64,000 bases of DNA from Ascoidea rubescens DSM 1968 (taxonomy: Eukaryota > Ascomycota > Saccharomycetes > Ascoideales > Ascoideaceae), in contig NW_017962913.1 in the NCBI RefSeq assembly GCF_001661345.1, positions 2,616,694-2,680,693 on the forward strand, read 5' to 3'. Shown here piece by piece: positions 1-8,884 of the stretch. Position 1 is the first letter of the stretch, and each line of letters starts with the position of its first letter. The notes under the pieces were generated by a model. It saw nothing but the letters and a program-made list of their open reading frames with translations, was not told the DNA's origin and did not search any database. The position numbers were made by a program, and so were the translations under genes.

Positions 1-24
1 TTTAAGAAAACACAATATAATAAG

Positions 25-38
25 ACATTACGTAATGT
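25..38. promoter_or_regulatory. palindromic bZIP (Yap-type) site upstream of RIB7
   Basis: ACATTACGTAATGT is a perfect 14-base palindrome with TTACGTAA at its centre, the core bound by yeast Yap-family bZIP factors. It lies about 140 bases before the RIB7 start. The palindrome is seen directly; the factor is inferred from the known motif. Confidence 0.45.
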
Positions 39-175
39 TTGGCTTTTTCCTCTCTCGGAAAAATCCATTCGCTAAAATACGTCAGTTATTTCTTTAACTG
101 TTTACATTTGTTTTTATCAACTACACCCAAAACACTGCCCTGCACTGGTTTGATCCAATACAGATATATCAAAAC

Positions 176-1045
176 ATGTCTGAGCTAATTCCATTACCAG
201 AATCTTTGAAAGAGGCTATCGATCCTTATTTGCCAACAGATATTTCTCATCACAATGCTAATAATAACTGTGGGAGTGAAGGCGATGAAATTCTCGACGA
301 TAATAATAGACCATTGCCTTTCATCACACTAACGTTTGCTCAATCATTAGACTCTCGAATCTCATTAGGAGAAGGAACTCAAACCAAATTGTCTCATTTG
401 CAGACAAAAACGATGACACACTACTTGCGATACAATCACGATGCAATTCTTATCGGAATTAACACCTTTCTAACAGACAATCCTTCTTTAAACTGTCGAT
501 ATAATCCGGAAAATGTCCACCCTATCAGACCTATTATAATCGACCCCAATATGAAATCCTGTGCTGCAAACAACTACAATTTCTCAAATCTAAACCAGTT
601 GGCCTCCAAAAACATGGGATTGTCGCCTTACATTATAGTGTCGATGCTAACCTATCTCAATCTCAAATCCGATATTGATCAGTTGAACAATTCACACTCA
701 GGTCCCACAATAATCCCAATCAACACAACTAAAGTCAAATACTCTAATAACATAGAGCTATTTGATTGGCCCCATCTTTTCTCTCTTTTGAAAAATCATT
801 ATCATATAAATAGCATCATGATCGAAGGCGGTGCTTTCGTGATAAACAACCTTCTATCCTACAACTTCAACCTAATCAACTCTTTAATTATAACAATAGC
901 CCCCGTTTATTTAGGCAAAAATGCAATCCAAGTCTCTCCGGATTTTCATTTATCCCTATTGAACAACCATAATACCAACGACCGAAACAATTTGACTTGG
1001 TGGACTGGTATTCAAGATTCGGTTCTAATGTTCAGAAATAAGTAA
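176..1045 (+). CDS. RIB7: 2,5-diamino-6-ribosylamino-pyrimidinone 5'-phosphate reductase (riboflavin biosynthesis)
   Basis: A 289-residue protein of the RibD C-terminal/Rib7 reductase family. It performs the NADPH-dependent reduction of the ribosyl side chain in the second committed step of riboflavin synthesis, in the cytosol. Family motifs are visible: TFAQSLDSRIS (about 53-63), HDAILIGINTFLTDNP (about 88-103), which forms part of the nucleotide-binding core, and IEGGA (about 216-220) near the C-terminus. It is longer than the S. cerevisiae protein (about 244 residues), mainly through an N-terminal Asn/Asp-rich stretch and a loop near residues 120-160. The ATG at 176 is the first in frame and follows an A-rich context. 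It is convergent with RPB5, only 89 bases between stops, an arrangement also found in S. cerevisiae (YBR153W/YBR154C), which supports both calls. Confidence 0.93.
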   Translation: MSELIPLPESLKEAIDPYLPTDISHHNANNNCGSEGDEILDDNNRPLPFITLTFAQSLDSRISLGEGTQTKLSHLQTKTMTHYLRYNHDAILIGINTFLTDNPSLNCRYNPENVHPIRPIIIDPNMKSCAANNYNFSNLNQLASKNMGLSPYIIVSMLTYLNLKSDIDQLNNSHSGPTIIPINTTKVKYSNNIELFDWPHLFSLLKNHYHINSIMIEGGAFVINNLLSYNFNLINSLIITIAPVYLGKNAIQVSPDFHLSLLNNHNTNDRNNLTWWTGIQDSVLMFRNK

Positions 1046-1134
1046 ATAATACATCCTTCATATCCAATCCTCTTCTATATATAATCACACATATACATTC
1101 ATATATAGACGTAATCATACACCTGCATATATAC

Positions 1135-1779
1135 TCAAAAACATATTCTATAACTGGCATATCGTCCTGCTGTTTCACTTCTTCTGATGATCTTAACCAC
1201 TTGCCCTCGTTTCAATCCCAAATAACGCGCAACTGGATCCTCCTTTTGTATTCTTGGTAATTGATTCTCTTTCAATCGATATCTCTCCAACAATTCCTTT
1301 TTTTCCTCGTTCGACAACTTGATATGCTTTGGAACCAACTCATGATGGGTAATATTAACAATCAATTCCTTTTCCATAAATTTCTCAATAACTGCTGGTG
1401 CAGCATTGGGAAAAAACTTCAATGCTGATGGCGTAATCCCATTTTGATAAACAAATATCCCAGTTGAAAAATTTTTTTCCACCAAATGACTACACAACTC
1501 TCGTATCTCTTTAACACTCACATTTGGCTCTTCCGAAAATTCAACCCACAAAGATCCTAAATCATTAAACTTGGACAATGCTTCATCTGCTGGAAAAGCT
1601 TGAAAACACATCTGTTTCCTTTGAGGCTTTCCCATACTATCACAAACATTTCTCTTAAACTCATCTAAACTAATCTCAATTTCTTCTCTTGATATATTAT
1701 ATCCTCTATCTCTCACCATTTCCTTCACGGTTTTATAAACTCTCCACAAACGAGAGGCTTCTCTTTCTGTTTCATCCAT
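1135..1779 (-). CDS. RPB5: RNA polymerase I, II and III shared subunit ABC27 (Rpb5)
   Basis: A 214-residue protein, almost exactly the usual length of yeast Rpb5 (215). The N-terminal half (about 1-140) is the eukaryote-specific jaw domain, opening with a charged Arg/Glu-rich helix. The C-terminal part (about 145-214) is the assembly domain shared with archaeal subunit H. It includes [37 protein letters not shown] and the closing [13 protein letters not shown], all highly conserved in the family. The last residue is Phe where S. cerevisiae has Met. It is a structural subunit of all three nuclear RNA polymerases. It is divergent from MDM20 across a 381-base gap and convergent with RIB7. The ATG at 1779 is the only plausible start. 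Confidence 0.97.
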   Translation of the reverse strand: MDETEREASRLWRVYKTVKEMVRDRGYNISREEIEISLDEFKRNVCDSMGKPQRKQMCFQAFPADEALSKFNDLGSLWVEFSEEPNVSVKEIRELCSHLVEKNFSTGIFVYQNGITPSALKFFPNAAPAVIEKFMEKELIVNITHHELVPKHIKLSNEEKKELLERYRLKENQLPRIQKEDPVARYLGLKRGQVVKIIRRSETAGRYASYRICF

Positions 1780-2160
1780 TGTCTATTGCCTATTGTTTAT
1801 TGTTTATTGTTTATTCTCTATCCTCTATTCTCTATCTTCTATTATCGGTTTCTTTTTGTTATTCTGTTATTCTAATTCTCTAGTTACTATTATTCTCCAA
1901 TCTTCAATTTCTATTTTAAACAATTTTATAAAAAATTATTTGTTTTTTTTTCAACTTTTTCATCACGTGGTTTACGGTTTAAATCCGAAAAATTTTATTC
2001 AATTTTCTACTTTAATTTCAATTGAGTTGAGTGGTTGAAATTAAACTAAACATTTATCTCCTTCAAATTCACCCAATTTACCCAATTCACCCAATTCAAA
2101 CTGTTTTTTATATATTTTTTAGGACTCATTGCTTGTTTCTCATTGCTTTCCTACTACAAA
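1780..2160. promoter_or_regulatory. divergent promoter between RPB5 and MDM20
   Basis: This 381-base gap separates two divergent genes. The RPB5-proximal part (about 1780-1860) is a pyrimidine-rich run of tandem near-repeats of TATTGTTTATTG and CTCTATCTTCTAT type. A CACGTGG E-box lies near 1964-1970. ACCCAATT is repeated near 2068-2097. No open reading frame of note is present. Confidence 0.5.
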
Positions 2161-4764
2161 ATGTCCTCTAATTCAAAAGAACAAGCTGTCTTTCAAGCCG
2201 TTGAAAGTGGTGCTTTTAAAAATGCTCATCAATTGATAACAAAACTCTTGAAAAAGAGTCCCCAAAATACTTATTACATGTCAATCAACTCTTACATTAT
2301 TTACTTACTAGGTAAAAAAGACGAAGCCATTAAAATGGCTATTGACATAATGAACTCTAATCCTAATAATATTAAAACAATCAAATTTCTACACAACTTT
2401 TTTAAAAATTCAAATCTAATAAAAGAATCAAATCAAATCTTTGAAAATGCTGTCAAAAATTTTCCCAATAATTTCGACTTGATCAATGAATGGAACGAAA
2501 TCAACCTCCAAGAATTAAATATCAGAAACCTACAAAAATCAAGCGCTTATTTGCAAAAAATTAACATTCAAAAGACTATAAAAAGAGATTTGATCTTAAA
2601 CTCTTGTTTCAATTACTACTTGGTATCAAATTTAAAAGATGCTACACCTTTTGAGAAAAACTTATTCCCAAAATTAGGTTTGAAGCTAATTGATTCAATC
2701 AAACCCTTAACTACAACCCAAGAATTATTTATTCAAGTCTCATTATTAAAACAATCTAATCAAAACAAAGAAATCGTTCACGTTATTGATGTTTTTAAAT
2801 CAAAATCAAAGTTAGACTTGAATCTACAAATCATTTACCTAAATTCCCTCTCAATTTTAAATGAAAATTCAAAATTATTTGAATTTTGTACCAACTTGAT
2901 TATAAATGAAAATTTCGACGATTATGATACTTGGATATATTTCTATAATTCATCAATTCAACTAAATAAATTAGATCAATTTACCGATTTAGTTAAAAAA
3001 TTTGAAACTAAAAACAAAAATTCAAGAAATATTAAATTAATTCAAATTTATATGCTTGATAATGATTTGCAAAACAATAACAATAATAATTTTCAACCTT
3101 ATGAAAATTATCTCTTAAAATTTGCTGTTAAAAATTGTTGCTTTTATGATTTGAGATCATTTTTTAATAGTAAATCTTTTAATCAAGAAAAAATTTTCAA
3201 GTTTTTGAATCAAGACCAATATAAACTATTAAAAATTGAAGATTTGCTCAAAAAAAATAAAAAACCAACTTTAAATCAAATCACTTGGTTAGTTAATTTA
3301 CAAAAATTTAAAGCATATTTTAATAAAGATAAATTACTATCACAATCTAATGATAATGAATTTAAAGAAAAATTCTTAAGTGATAATATCAATTATTACA
3401 ATTCATCTAAAGTATTATTGAATGAAAAACTTGAGACTGATTACTTTATTGCCGATGAATTTCTATTTTTAAACTTGCAAATATATCTAAACAATAACAC
3501 AAACGATGATAAAACGATTTTAAGTTCCATTGTTATACTAGAATATCTTCTTGAATCAGATAAACATGAATTTCATTTAAAATTGTGGTTGGTTGTTCTT
3601 TACAGACAGTTGAATTTATTCAAAAGTGCAATTGGTATTTTCAAAACATCATCAATTAAATCAATGCAACATGATACATTAGATTATTATATTTTCAACA
3701 AGTTATCGTCAACATTTCCAAGATCAAATTATTTTTTAATTAGAGATTTCTTTAAGGATAACAGTAAGTTTTACAGTCAAGAAAATCAATTTGATTATTT
3801 AAATTATTATCTCGAGCAATCTTATGCTAAGAAATCATTTTCTCAAATTGAAGATATGATTTTATTTGTTAATAGACTTAAAAACTCATCTTCAAGATAC
3901 TTGGCTTTATTTGAAAGATTCACATTTAATAAAATTAATAAAAGTTCAATCAACGATTTTAAAAAAGATTTAATACAGTTGAATAAAAAATATTTAGAAA
4001 TAGAGAATACAGAATTTTTTGATAACAGAGATTTTACAACAATATGGGAATTTGGATTCAGTGAGGAATTGAATAATATAAGTGAAAATTTGGAATTTTT
4101 TTCCAAGAGGAACGAGAAAAATTCTTCTGATTTCATAAAGTTGAATTTATTCAAAACCGTTTTAATTTATAATAATGAAAAATCAATTGGGGAAGTCAAC
4201 GAGTGTTTTAAGAAGTATGAAACATTATATGAAGACAAAATTGAGAAACTTGGATTAACTGAAGTTGAAAAAATTGGTTTTCAAGTTATATATTTGTTGT
4301 GCAAATTTATAATTCAAAAGGATAAGATTTACTTGAATCAACTTGAAGAAATATATTCTAATGAAAGAATTTTCAAAATGATTAAAGAGAGTTTTTCTAA
4401 AGAAAAACATGAATTAATCAACTGGAAAGACAATCATTTATTAATAACATCAATTGAACTTTTAAATGATGTGAATAAGTTACTTATCAATTATGATAGC
4501 AAGATAAGCAGCAAGTTTAGAAAAAATATTAATAAGCTTAAAAGTTGCAATAATGATTGTCTTAAGAAAGTCAAAGAGTTTAAAGACAATTTGATTTTGA
4601 AACAAAAACCAGAAAATGAAAATGTTTTAAAAACATATCAAAGAGAGATTGAAGAAAGTGAATTAATTAAAGAGTTGAAGATCGAGAAAAAATTTATTGC
4701 AAAAATATTTGATAACATTAGAGAAGATTATCATGAAAACTTTGTCTTGTATAAGGTGATATAA
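2161..4764 (+). CDS. MDM20: NatB N-terminal acetyltransferase auxiliary subunit (Naa25/Mdm20)
   Basis: An 867-residue helical-repeat protein, starting at the first in-frame ATG. In the N-terminal 130 residues TPR-like helix pairs are visible (AFKNAHQLITKLLKKSPQN, then a second pair ending at NPNNIKTIKFL), matching the opening of Naa25 proteins. Near residues 480-530 lies the best-conserved block of the family: a KLWLVVLYRQLNLFKSAIGIF stretch followed by IKSMQHDTLDYYIF, the counterpart of the IKNIQLDTLGY stretch in animal Naa25. NatB acetylates protein N-termini beginning Met-Asp/Glu/Asn/Gln, including actin and tropomyosin. Mdm20 anchors the catalytic Nat3 to ribosomes and is needed for mitochondrial inheritance in S. 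cerevisiae. The protein is somewhat longer than Mdm20 (about 796), very Lys/Asn-rich and fast-evolving, so identity rests on the conserved block and overall architecture. Confidence 0.82.
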   Translation: MSSNSKEQAVFQAVESGAFKNAHQLITKLLKKSPQNTYYMSINSYIIYLLGKKDEAIKMAIDIMNSNPNNIKTIKFLHNFFKNSNLIKESNQIFENAVKNFPNNFDLINEWNEINLQELNIRNLQKSSAYLQKINIQKTIKRDLILNSCFNYYLVSNLKDATPFEKNLFPKLGLKLIDSIKPLTTTQELFIQVSLLKQSNQNKEIVHVIDVFKSKSKLDLNLQIIYLNSLSILNENSKLFEFCTNLIINENFDDYDTWIYFYNSSIQLNKLDQFTDLVKKFETKNKNSRNIKLIQIYMLDNDLQNNNNNNFQPYENYLLKFAVKNCCFYDLRSFFNSKSFNQEKIFKFLNQDQYKLLKIEDLLKKNKKPTLNQITWLVNLQKFKAYFNKDKLLSQSNDNEFKEKFLSDNINYYNSSKVLLNEKLETDYFIADEFLFLNLQIYLNNNTNDDKTILSSIVILEYLLESDKHEFHLKLWLVVLYRQLNLFKSAIGIFKTSSIKSMQHDTLDYYIFNKLSSTFPRSNYFLIRDFFKDNSKFYSQENQFDYLNYYLEQSYAKKSFSQIEDMILFVNRLKNSSSRYLALFERFTFNKINKSSINDFKKDLIQLNKKYLEIENTEFFDNRDFTTIWEFGFSEELNNISENLEFFSKRNEKNSSDFIKLNLFKTVLIYNNEKSIGEVNECFKKYETLYEDKIEKLGLTEVEKIGFQVIYLLCKFIIQKDKIYLNQLEEIYSNERIFKMIKESFSKEKHELINWKDNHLLITSIELLNDVNKLLINYDSKISSKFRKNINKLKSCNNDCLKKVKEFKDNLILKQKPENENVLKTYQREIEESELIKELKIEKKFIAKIFDNIREDYHENFVLYKVI

Positions 4765-4914
4765 ATCTTTAAGAAATAGAATTTATTTTTGAGTTAATAT
4801 ATATATATATAAGAAATGGATTTAAGAATAAAAGTATAAAAATGATAATGAGGGAAGACCCAAAAATAGTTGAAAATATTCTAAAAACATAATAATAGAA
4901 ATGCGATAATAGAA

Positions 4915-4958
<44 letters not shown>

Positions 4959-5198
4959 GAAATATAATAATGCATGCCAATAACCTAACCCGAAAAGTGA
5001 TATAGTAAAAGTGTAATGATAGTATAGTAGTGCAAATAGAGAGATAAAAAAGTGAAAAAAAAAATCAATAAAGATTTAAAAAGCAGAGATGAATTGAAAT
5101 AATGATATTTATGATAATAATGATACTAGTGATAATGATGGTAATGTAGGTTGTTGTTTTTGTTTTTTTAATTTATGAATTGAATAGCAGATATTAAT
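4765..5198. other. AT-rich intergenic stretch with trinucleotide repeat
   Basis: This is the tail-to-tail space between MDM20 and the PIR gene. It is extremely AT-rich, with a TATATATATATA run (4798-4811) and an (ATA/AAT)n microsatellite at about 4915-4965. No gene is seen. Confidence 0.7.
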
Positions 5199-6119
5199 TT
5201 AATCACAGTTGACAAGATCAATGATTTTGAGATTAATTTCTGTGCATTGAGTACCGATAGATTCATCATATAAATTATAAAAATTACCAGATAAACATTG
5301 ATAAAAAATAGCTGAGTCACCAAGAGCCAAATAACCATCTGAAGTGATGCTCCAACCAGCGGCAAAAATGGTACCAGCTTGTGGAGGTGGACCATCAAAT
5401 TGGAATTGTCTATTTGAGACGATTGAACCTATTCTACCAAAGGCGTCAATTAAAACCGAATCTTTTAAATTTAGTGCAAGAGTTGAATCAGTTAAACAAG
5501 CGACTGGGTGTGGAGTATTTGGAGCAAGGGTAGTTGTGGAACAGATGGTTGTAGTGGAAGTTGTTGAGAACAGTAAAGAGGTTTCGGAGCTTGAAAAATC
5601 ATGAGATGAGCTTTGAGGATATTGTTGGGTTGTTGTTGATTCAGAAACCTGAGAATAAGAAGAAACTTGAGGAATTTCAGAAATTGAAGAAATTTGAGGA
5701 AGTGAAGCAACAGAAGACACTGATAATGAAGATGTTTCAGTAGTAGCTTGAATTTGACCATCAGAGATTTGAGAAATGAGGACAATGGGAATTGAGTGTG
5801 ATTGAGTGACGGCGGTTGAGGTAGAAAGAGAAGAATCGTTGGGCGTTTCAGTTGTAGCCTGAATTTGACCATCGTCAATTTGGGAGACCAAGACGTTTCT
5901 TTTATTTAAAGCCGAAACAGCATGACAAGAGGATGGGGTTTGAATAGGAACCACAGCTATACCAAAAGTTGAAGAATAATCTACAATGCCGTTTTTTAAA
6001 GTTGACGAAGGAGTTAAAGTTGACCAAGGATCAGAAGGAATATAAGCGCTTAAAGAAAGAGAAGCTAAATTGAGGATTGAAAGAGAGAGAATAAGTTTAA
6101 ATGAATTTTTTTGGTACAT
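5199..6119 (-). CDS. PIR-family cell-wall protein (Hsp150/Pir/Cis3 type)
   Basis: A 306-residue secreted mannoprotein of the PIR family, which is attached to beta-1,3-glucan through alkali-labile bonds at the repeat glutamines. A hydrophobic signal peptide covers about 6-25. A Kex2 site (LNKR, 71-74) ends the propeptide. Two PIR repeats follow: [14 protein letters not shown] (79-92) and [14 protein letters not shown] (116-129). A Ser/Thr-rich stem (about 130-205) is probably O-mannosylated. The C-terminus has exactly the family signature Cys-66-Cys-16-Cys-12-Cys, with one residue after the last Cys. Only two repeats is few for the family (S. cerevisiae members range from one in Cis3 to about eleven), so it resembles Cis3-like members. 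It is therefore expected to cross-link few glucan chains. The exact orthologue is not assigned. Confidence 0.93.
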   Translation of the reverse strand: MYQKNSFKLILSLSILNLASLSLSAYIPSDPWSTLTPSSTLKNGIVDYSSTFGIAVVPIQTPSSCHAVSALNKRNVLVSQIDDGQIQATTETPNDSSLSTSTAVTQSHSIPIVLISQISDGQIQATTETSSLSVSSVASLPQISSISEIPQVSSYSQVSESTTTQQYPQSSSHDFSSSETSLLFSTTSTTTICSTTTLAPNTPHPVACLTDSTLALNLKDSVLIDAFGRIGSIVSNRQFQFDGPPPQAGTIFAAGWSITSDGYLALGDSAIFYQCLSGNFYNLYDESIGTQCTEINLKIIDLVNCD

Positions 6120-6957
6120 TTTGGATCAAATAAAAGATTTAATAAAGAATTGATAAAGAATTGATAAAGAATTGATAAAGAATTGATAAAGATTCAATAA
6201 AGATTCAATAAGAAAGGGGAAAAAAAAGTAAAAGTAAAAGGAAGGAGGTTTTGTCAATTTAAATGATTCAATTAAATGAATAACGATTTAGTTAATTTAT
6301 TTAGTTAATTTAGTTAAATTAATTTGGATTGAGTTGAGTTTGTTAAGTGATTGAATGAATATTTTATGAAATATAGATTGAATTAAAAGAAAAGAAAAGG
6401 ATGAATTGATAAAAGAAAAGAAAAGAAAGAAAAGGAAAAGAAGAAAAGGGGGAAAGGAGGGTCTATATATATAGCAAAATCAGTTAGAACAAATTGAAGC
6501 AGAAGGTGGAAAACCAGCAAAAGCAGCTTCGGTCCGATGCGACGATACCGGAAGGGCACCGGATAACGATGGAGCGGATTGGGCTCGGATATGCACCGGC
6601 GGATAGAGACCGGAGAGGATATAATGGAGAAAGAACGTTGGATTCAATATGTAAGAGATAAAGAGGCAAACAATTAATAGTAAAGGATACTGACTAGATA
6701 ATAGATAATAAACAATACACTATAACGAAAAAGATCTAAAGCAATTAAACAGAGTAACAGCGGATCATCAATGAGTTTAGCAGAAGGAGTTATAAATGAT
6801 GCAGGAAGAGAAGCTGAGTAACAATGATGGTGTGAGTATAATACAGGCTGAATGACATAATGAAAATGAGATGGAATAAGAAAATTGAAGATTAAAGATG
6901 ATTTGATTTGATTTGATTTAATGTAATTTTGGTTTTTTGTGCAATTTTTGAAAGAAA
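6120..6957. promoter_or_regulatory. upstream region of the PIR gene with tandem repeat and CGGA cluster
   Basis: About 840 bases separate the PIR gene and the downstream unknown gene, both on the minus strand. Close to the PIR start (about 6143-6212) is a tandem array of a 12-base unit (AAGAATTGATAA type, about four clean copies, then AAGATTCAATA variants). A TATATATA box lies at 6464-6471. At about 6530-6622 an unusually GC-rich patch carries a cluster of CGGA/CCGG motifs (see findings). Nothing coding is seen in the remainder. Confidence 0.55.
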
Positions 6958-7491
6958 TTATTCCACAAGCTTATTTTCAATGCAAATTGAACAAAAGTTG
7001 TGAAAACAATTTGGACAAAAGCTATCACACCATTGGAAAAAGGGTCTAACTAAATCATCCTTTTCAATGTATTCATCTAATTCAAAGATGTTGTCGTTAT
7101 TACCACATTTGCAGCATTTCCATTTAATTGAGCCGTTTTTTAATAATTGTTTGGTTAGTTTTCTTGATACTGGGTATAGTTCTTTATTTGGGTATTTATC
7201 AAACTGTTTTGTTTCAACTAAAGTTTCTTCACTTTCAATTTTCTTTGCAGGTCTTTGAATGTTTTTAGCTTTTGGCACCATTCTATAATATTTTCCATTC
7301 ATGTAGACTAGTTTACCCTTTTTATTACTGTCTTGAGACGAGGAGCCCTTTGATCTCTCGGACGAGGAATGGCTGGCGACTTCGTTAATAGTGTTATCAT
7401 TTGAATTTGGATTTGGATTCGAGTTGGAAGCACTGTCTAATGTGAAGCTTTTTCTTCTAGAATTTTTGATTTTGAATAAACCCATAGCCAT
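6958..7491 (-). CDS. unrecognised small Cys-rich, probably zinc-binding protein
   Basis: A 177-residue protein I do not recognise. The N-terminal 60 residues are basic and Ser/Asn-rich, probably disordered. A short hydrophobic-aromatic motif KLVYMNGKYYRMVPKAK (about 60-76) precedes a Lys/Glu-rich linker. The C-terminal 60 residues contain nine cysteines in pairs: WKCCKCG, then CDSFCPNC, then HNFCSICI, with a His. This spacing suggests one or two zinc ribbons or a small cross-brace finger and ends three residues after the last pair. ATG at 7491 is the first start; a second Met two codons later is possible. It lies head-to-tail behind the PIR gene with a long gap, so no operon-like relation is implied. 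Function is unknown. Confidence 0.7.
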   Translation of the reverse strand: MAMGLFKIKNSRRKSFTLDSASNSNPNPNSNDNTINEVASHSSSERSKGSSSQDSNKKGKLVYMNGKYYRMVPKAKNIQRPAKKIESEETLVETKQFDKYPNKELYPVSRKLTKQLLKNGSIKWKCCKCGNNDNIFELDEYIEKDDLVRPFFQWCDSFCPNCFHNFCSICIENKLVE

Positions 7492-8129
7492 TAGGAATAA
7501 AGCAGATGATTAGTATATCAGTAGTAGATTAAATGAGTGGGTTATATATATAATAGTAAATATATAACAAAAAGTACAATAAGGATATTTCAAAATTAAA
7601 AACCAAGAAAAGAAATATAAAGGAAACAAAAGAAATTAGTGGATTAGTAATTCCAGGAGAGGAGAAAACTTGTTAAATATATATTCAACTATCGCAATAA
7701 AATATTCCTATTCATATTCTATAGACTGTCTTTTTTATTAAAAATGAGACTGAAAATGAAATTAAAATTAAAATTAAAATAATTAAACTTAATAACGAGG
7801 TTCAATATTCAATTAAGTCTCAGATACTTTACATGTATGTAAATGACAAAGTATTGGGATTCAAAGAAAGTAAAGCTGATTGGCAAATCTTAAAAAAAGA
7901 GATTCATTTCTTCCCTTTGAGTTACAACCTTTGATTCAAGTGTATAATCCCATATTTTGCTCATATTTTGCTCACATTTTGTTTATATTCTGTTCATATT
8001 TTGCATATAAGTTCTTATTATTTCTCATGATTTCTTATGTTTGCTCTTACTTTTCAGAGTTTGCCATATGAAGACTGATTTGAGTTGGTTGAGTTTGACC
8101 AATGTTGAGACTAAAATACCCCATTTACA
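7492..8129. other. AT-rich intergenic stretch
   Basis: This is the upstream flank of the Cys-rich gene. It has TATATATATA at 7544-7553 about 60 bases before that gene's start, an AAATTAAAATT-type repeat near 7758-7780, and a TTTTGCTCATATT-type short tandem repeat near 7955-8010. No credible gene is seen. Confidence 0.6.
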
Positions 8130-8720
8130 GGCGCGCTTTGAGAGGTTAGCAAAACGACATTACTGTTCTTGCGCAACTGCTTAATTGGACACTTGATGAA
8201 CTCTGGGAGAGCTCCATAACTTAGAGCTTTCATAGCTCACATAGCTCATAGCTCATAGTTCAGATTGCTGTCTGTGGTAGTGTTGATGATCGTGCTTGGT
8301 GAATGTTCGGGCACGGCATCGAAAAACCACTCAGCTCCCCCAACCAAACAGGACCTACAGATGCCGCGGCCACGGTCTGCGTGTGGGAGGCACCACAAGC
8401 AGTAACATAAAACCCGCCTTTATGGGACATGTGGTGGGCAAAGAGGCAACGAAAGAACCGTTGAAGGCTTACCGGCGACAAAGACCGTTTTCACGCTCGG
8501 GAAGCCACAGGCCCTGAGCTCTGATTGGCCACCGGCGCCTTTTCCAGAGCATCTCCATCCAGCATAAGTATAGGATATCTACGGTCTATGGTATATTGCA
8601 GTATCAGCTCATTCCAGGCTATCGTTACTTTTTCACCCCTGGAAAATTGTCTTTGGTTGTTACCAAATAATGCCACTGGCCAAAACTTAATGAGAGCGGT
8701 TGAGCTGGCTGGTTTTTTTT
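8130..8720. promoter_or_regulatory. GC-rich island without an assigned gene
   Basis: This is a 600-base block much richer in G+C than its surroundings, with short overlapping open frames on both strands but no plausible protein. It contains AGCTCATAGCTCA repeats (8234-8260), a CCGCGGCC core (about 8362-8370) and a CCAAT box in reverse (GCTCTGATTGGCC, 8518-8530). It looks like the promoter islands that precede HSF1, CDC25, DNM1, GZF3 and others in this window. It could serve the minus-strand Cys-rich gene 600 bases away, or an unrecognised rightward transcript. Confidence 0.4.
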
Positions 8721-8827
8721 CAGGTTTTTCAAATACACTTCTCTAACACGGAAAAACGGTTTCTGCTGTTAAAATTAACAAAAACTCTAACTCTAACTAA
8801 CACTAAGCTGAGACATCTACATTTTAA

Positions 8828-8884
8828 ATGGCTTCGTTAACAATTTCTTCCCTAATAGGTCAAGTTGTTGCTCAATATTCTTAG
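8828..8884 (+). other. 18-codon open reading frame downstream of the orphan GC island
   Basis: An ATG-initiated mini-frame encoding MASLTISSLIGQVVAQYS. It lies about 100 bases after the GC-rich island, at the position where other islands in this window are followed by a start codon. It may be chance, an upstream frame, or part of a non-coding transcript. No splice donor of the GTATGT type follows that would extend it. Confidence 0.15.

Noticed and set aside
8260-8746. Overlapping open frames of 60-73 codons on both strands in the GC island
   Set aside because: They overlap each other, contain no recognisable motif or periodicity, and arise because GC-rich DNA has few stop codons.
8130-8760. 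Possible SRP RNA, RNase P RNA or snRNA in the orphan island
   Set aside because: I compared by eye with conserved landmarks of these RNAs and found none; a covariance search is needed, so no call is made.
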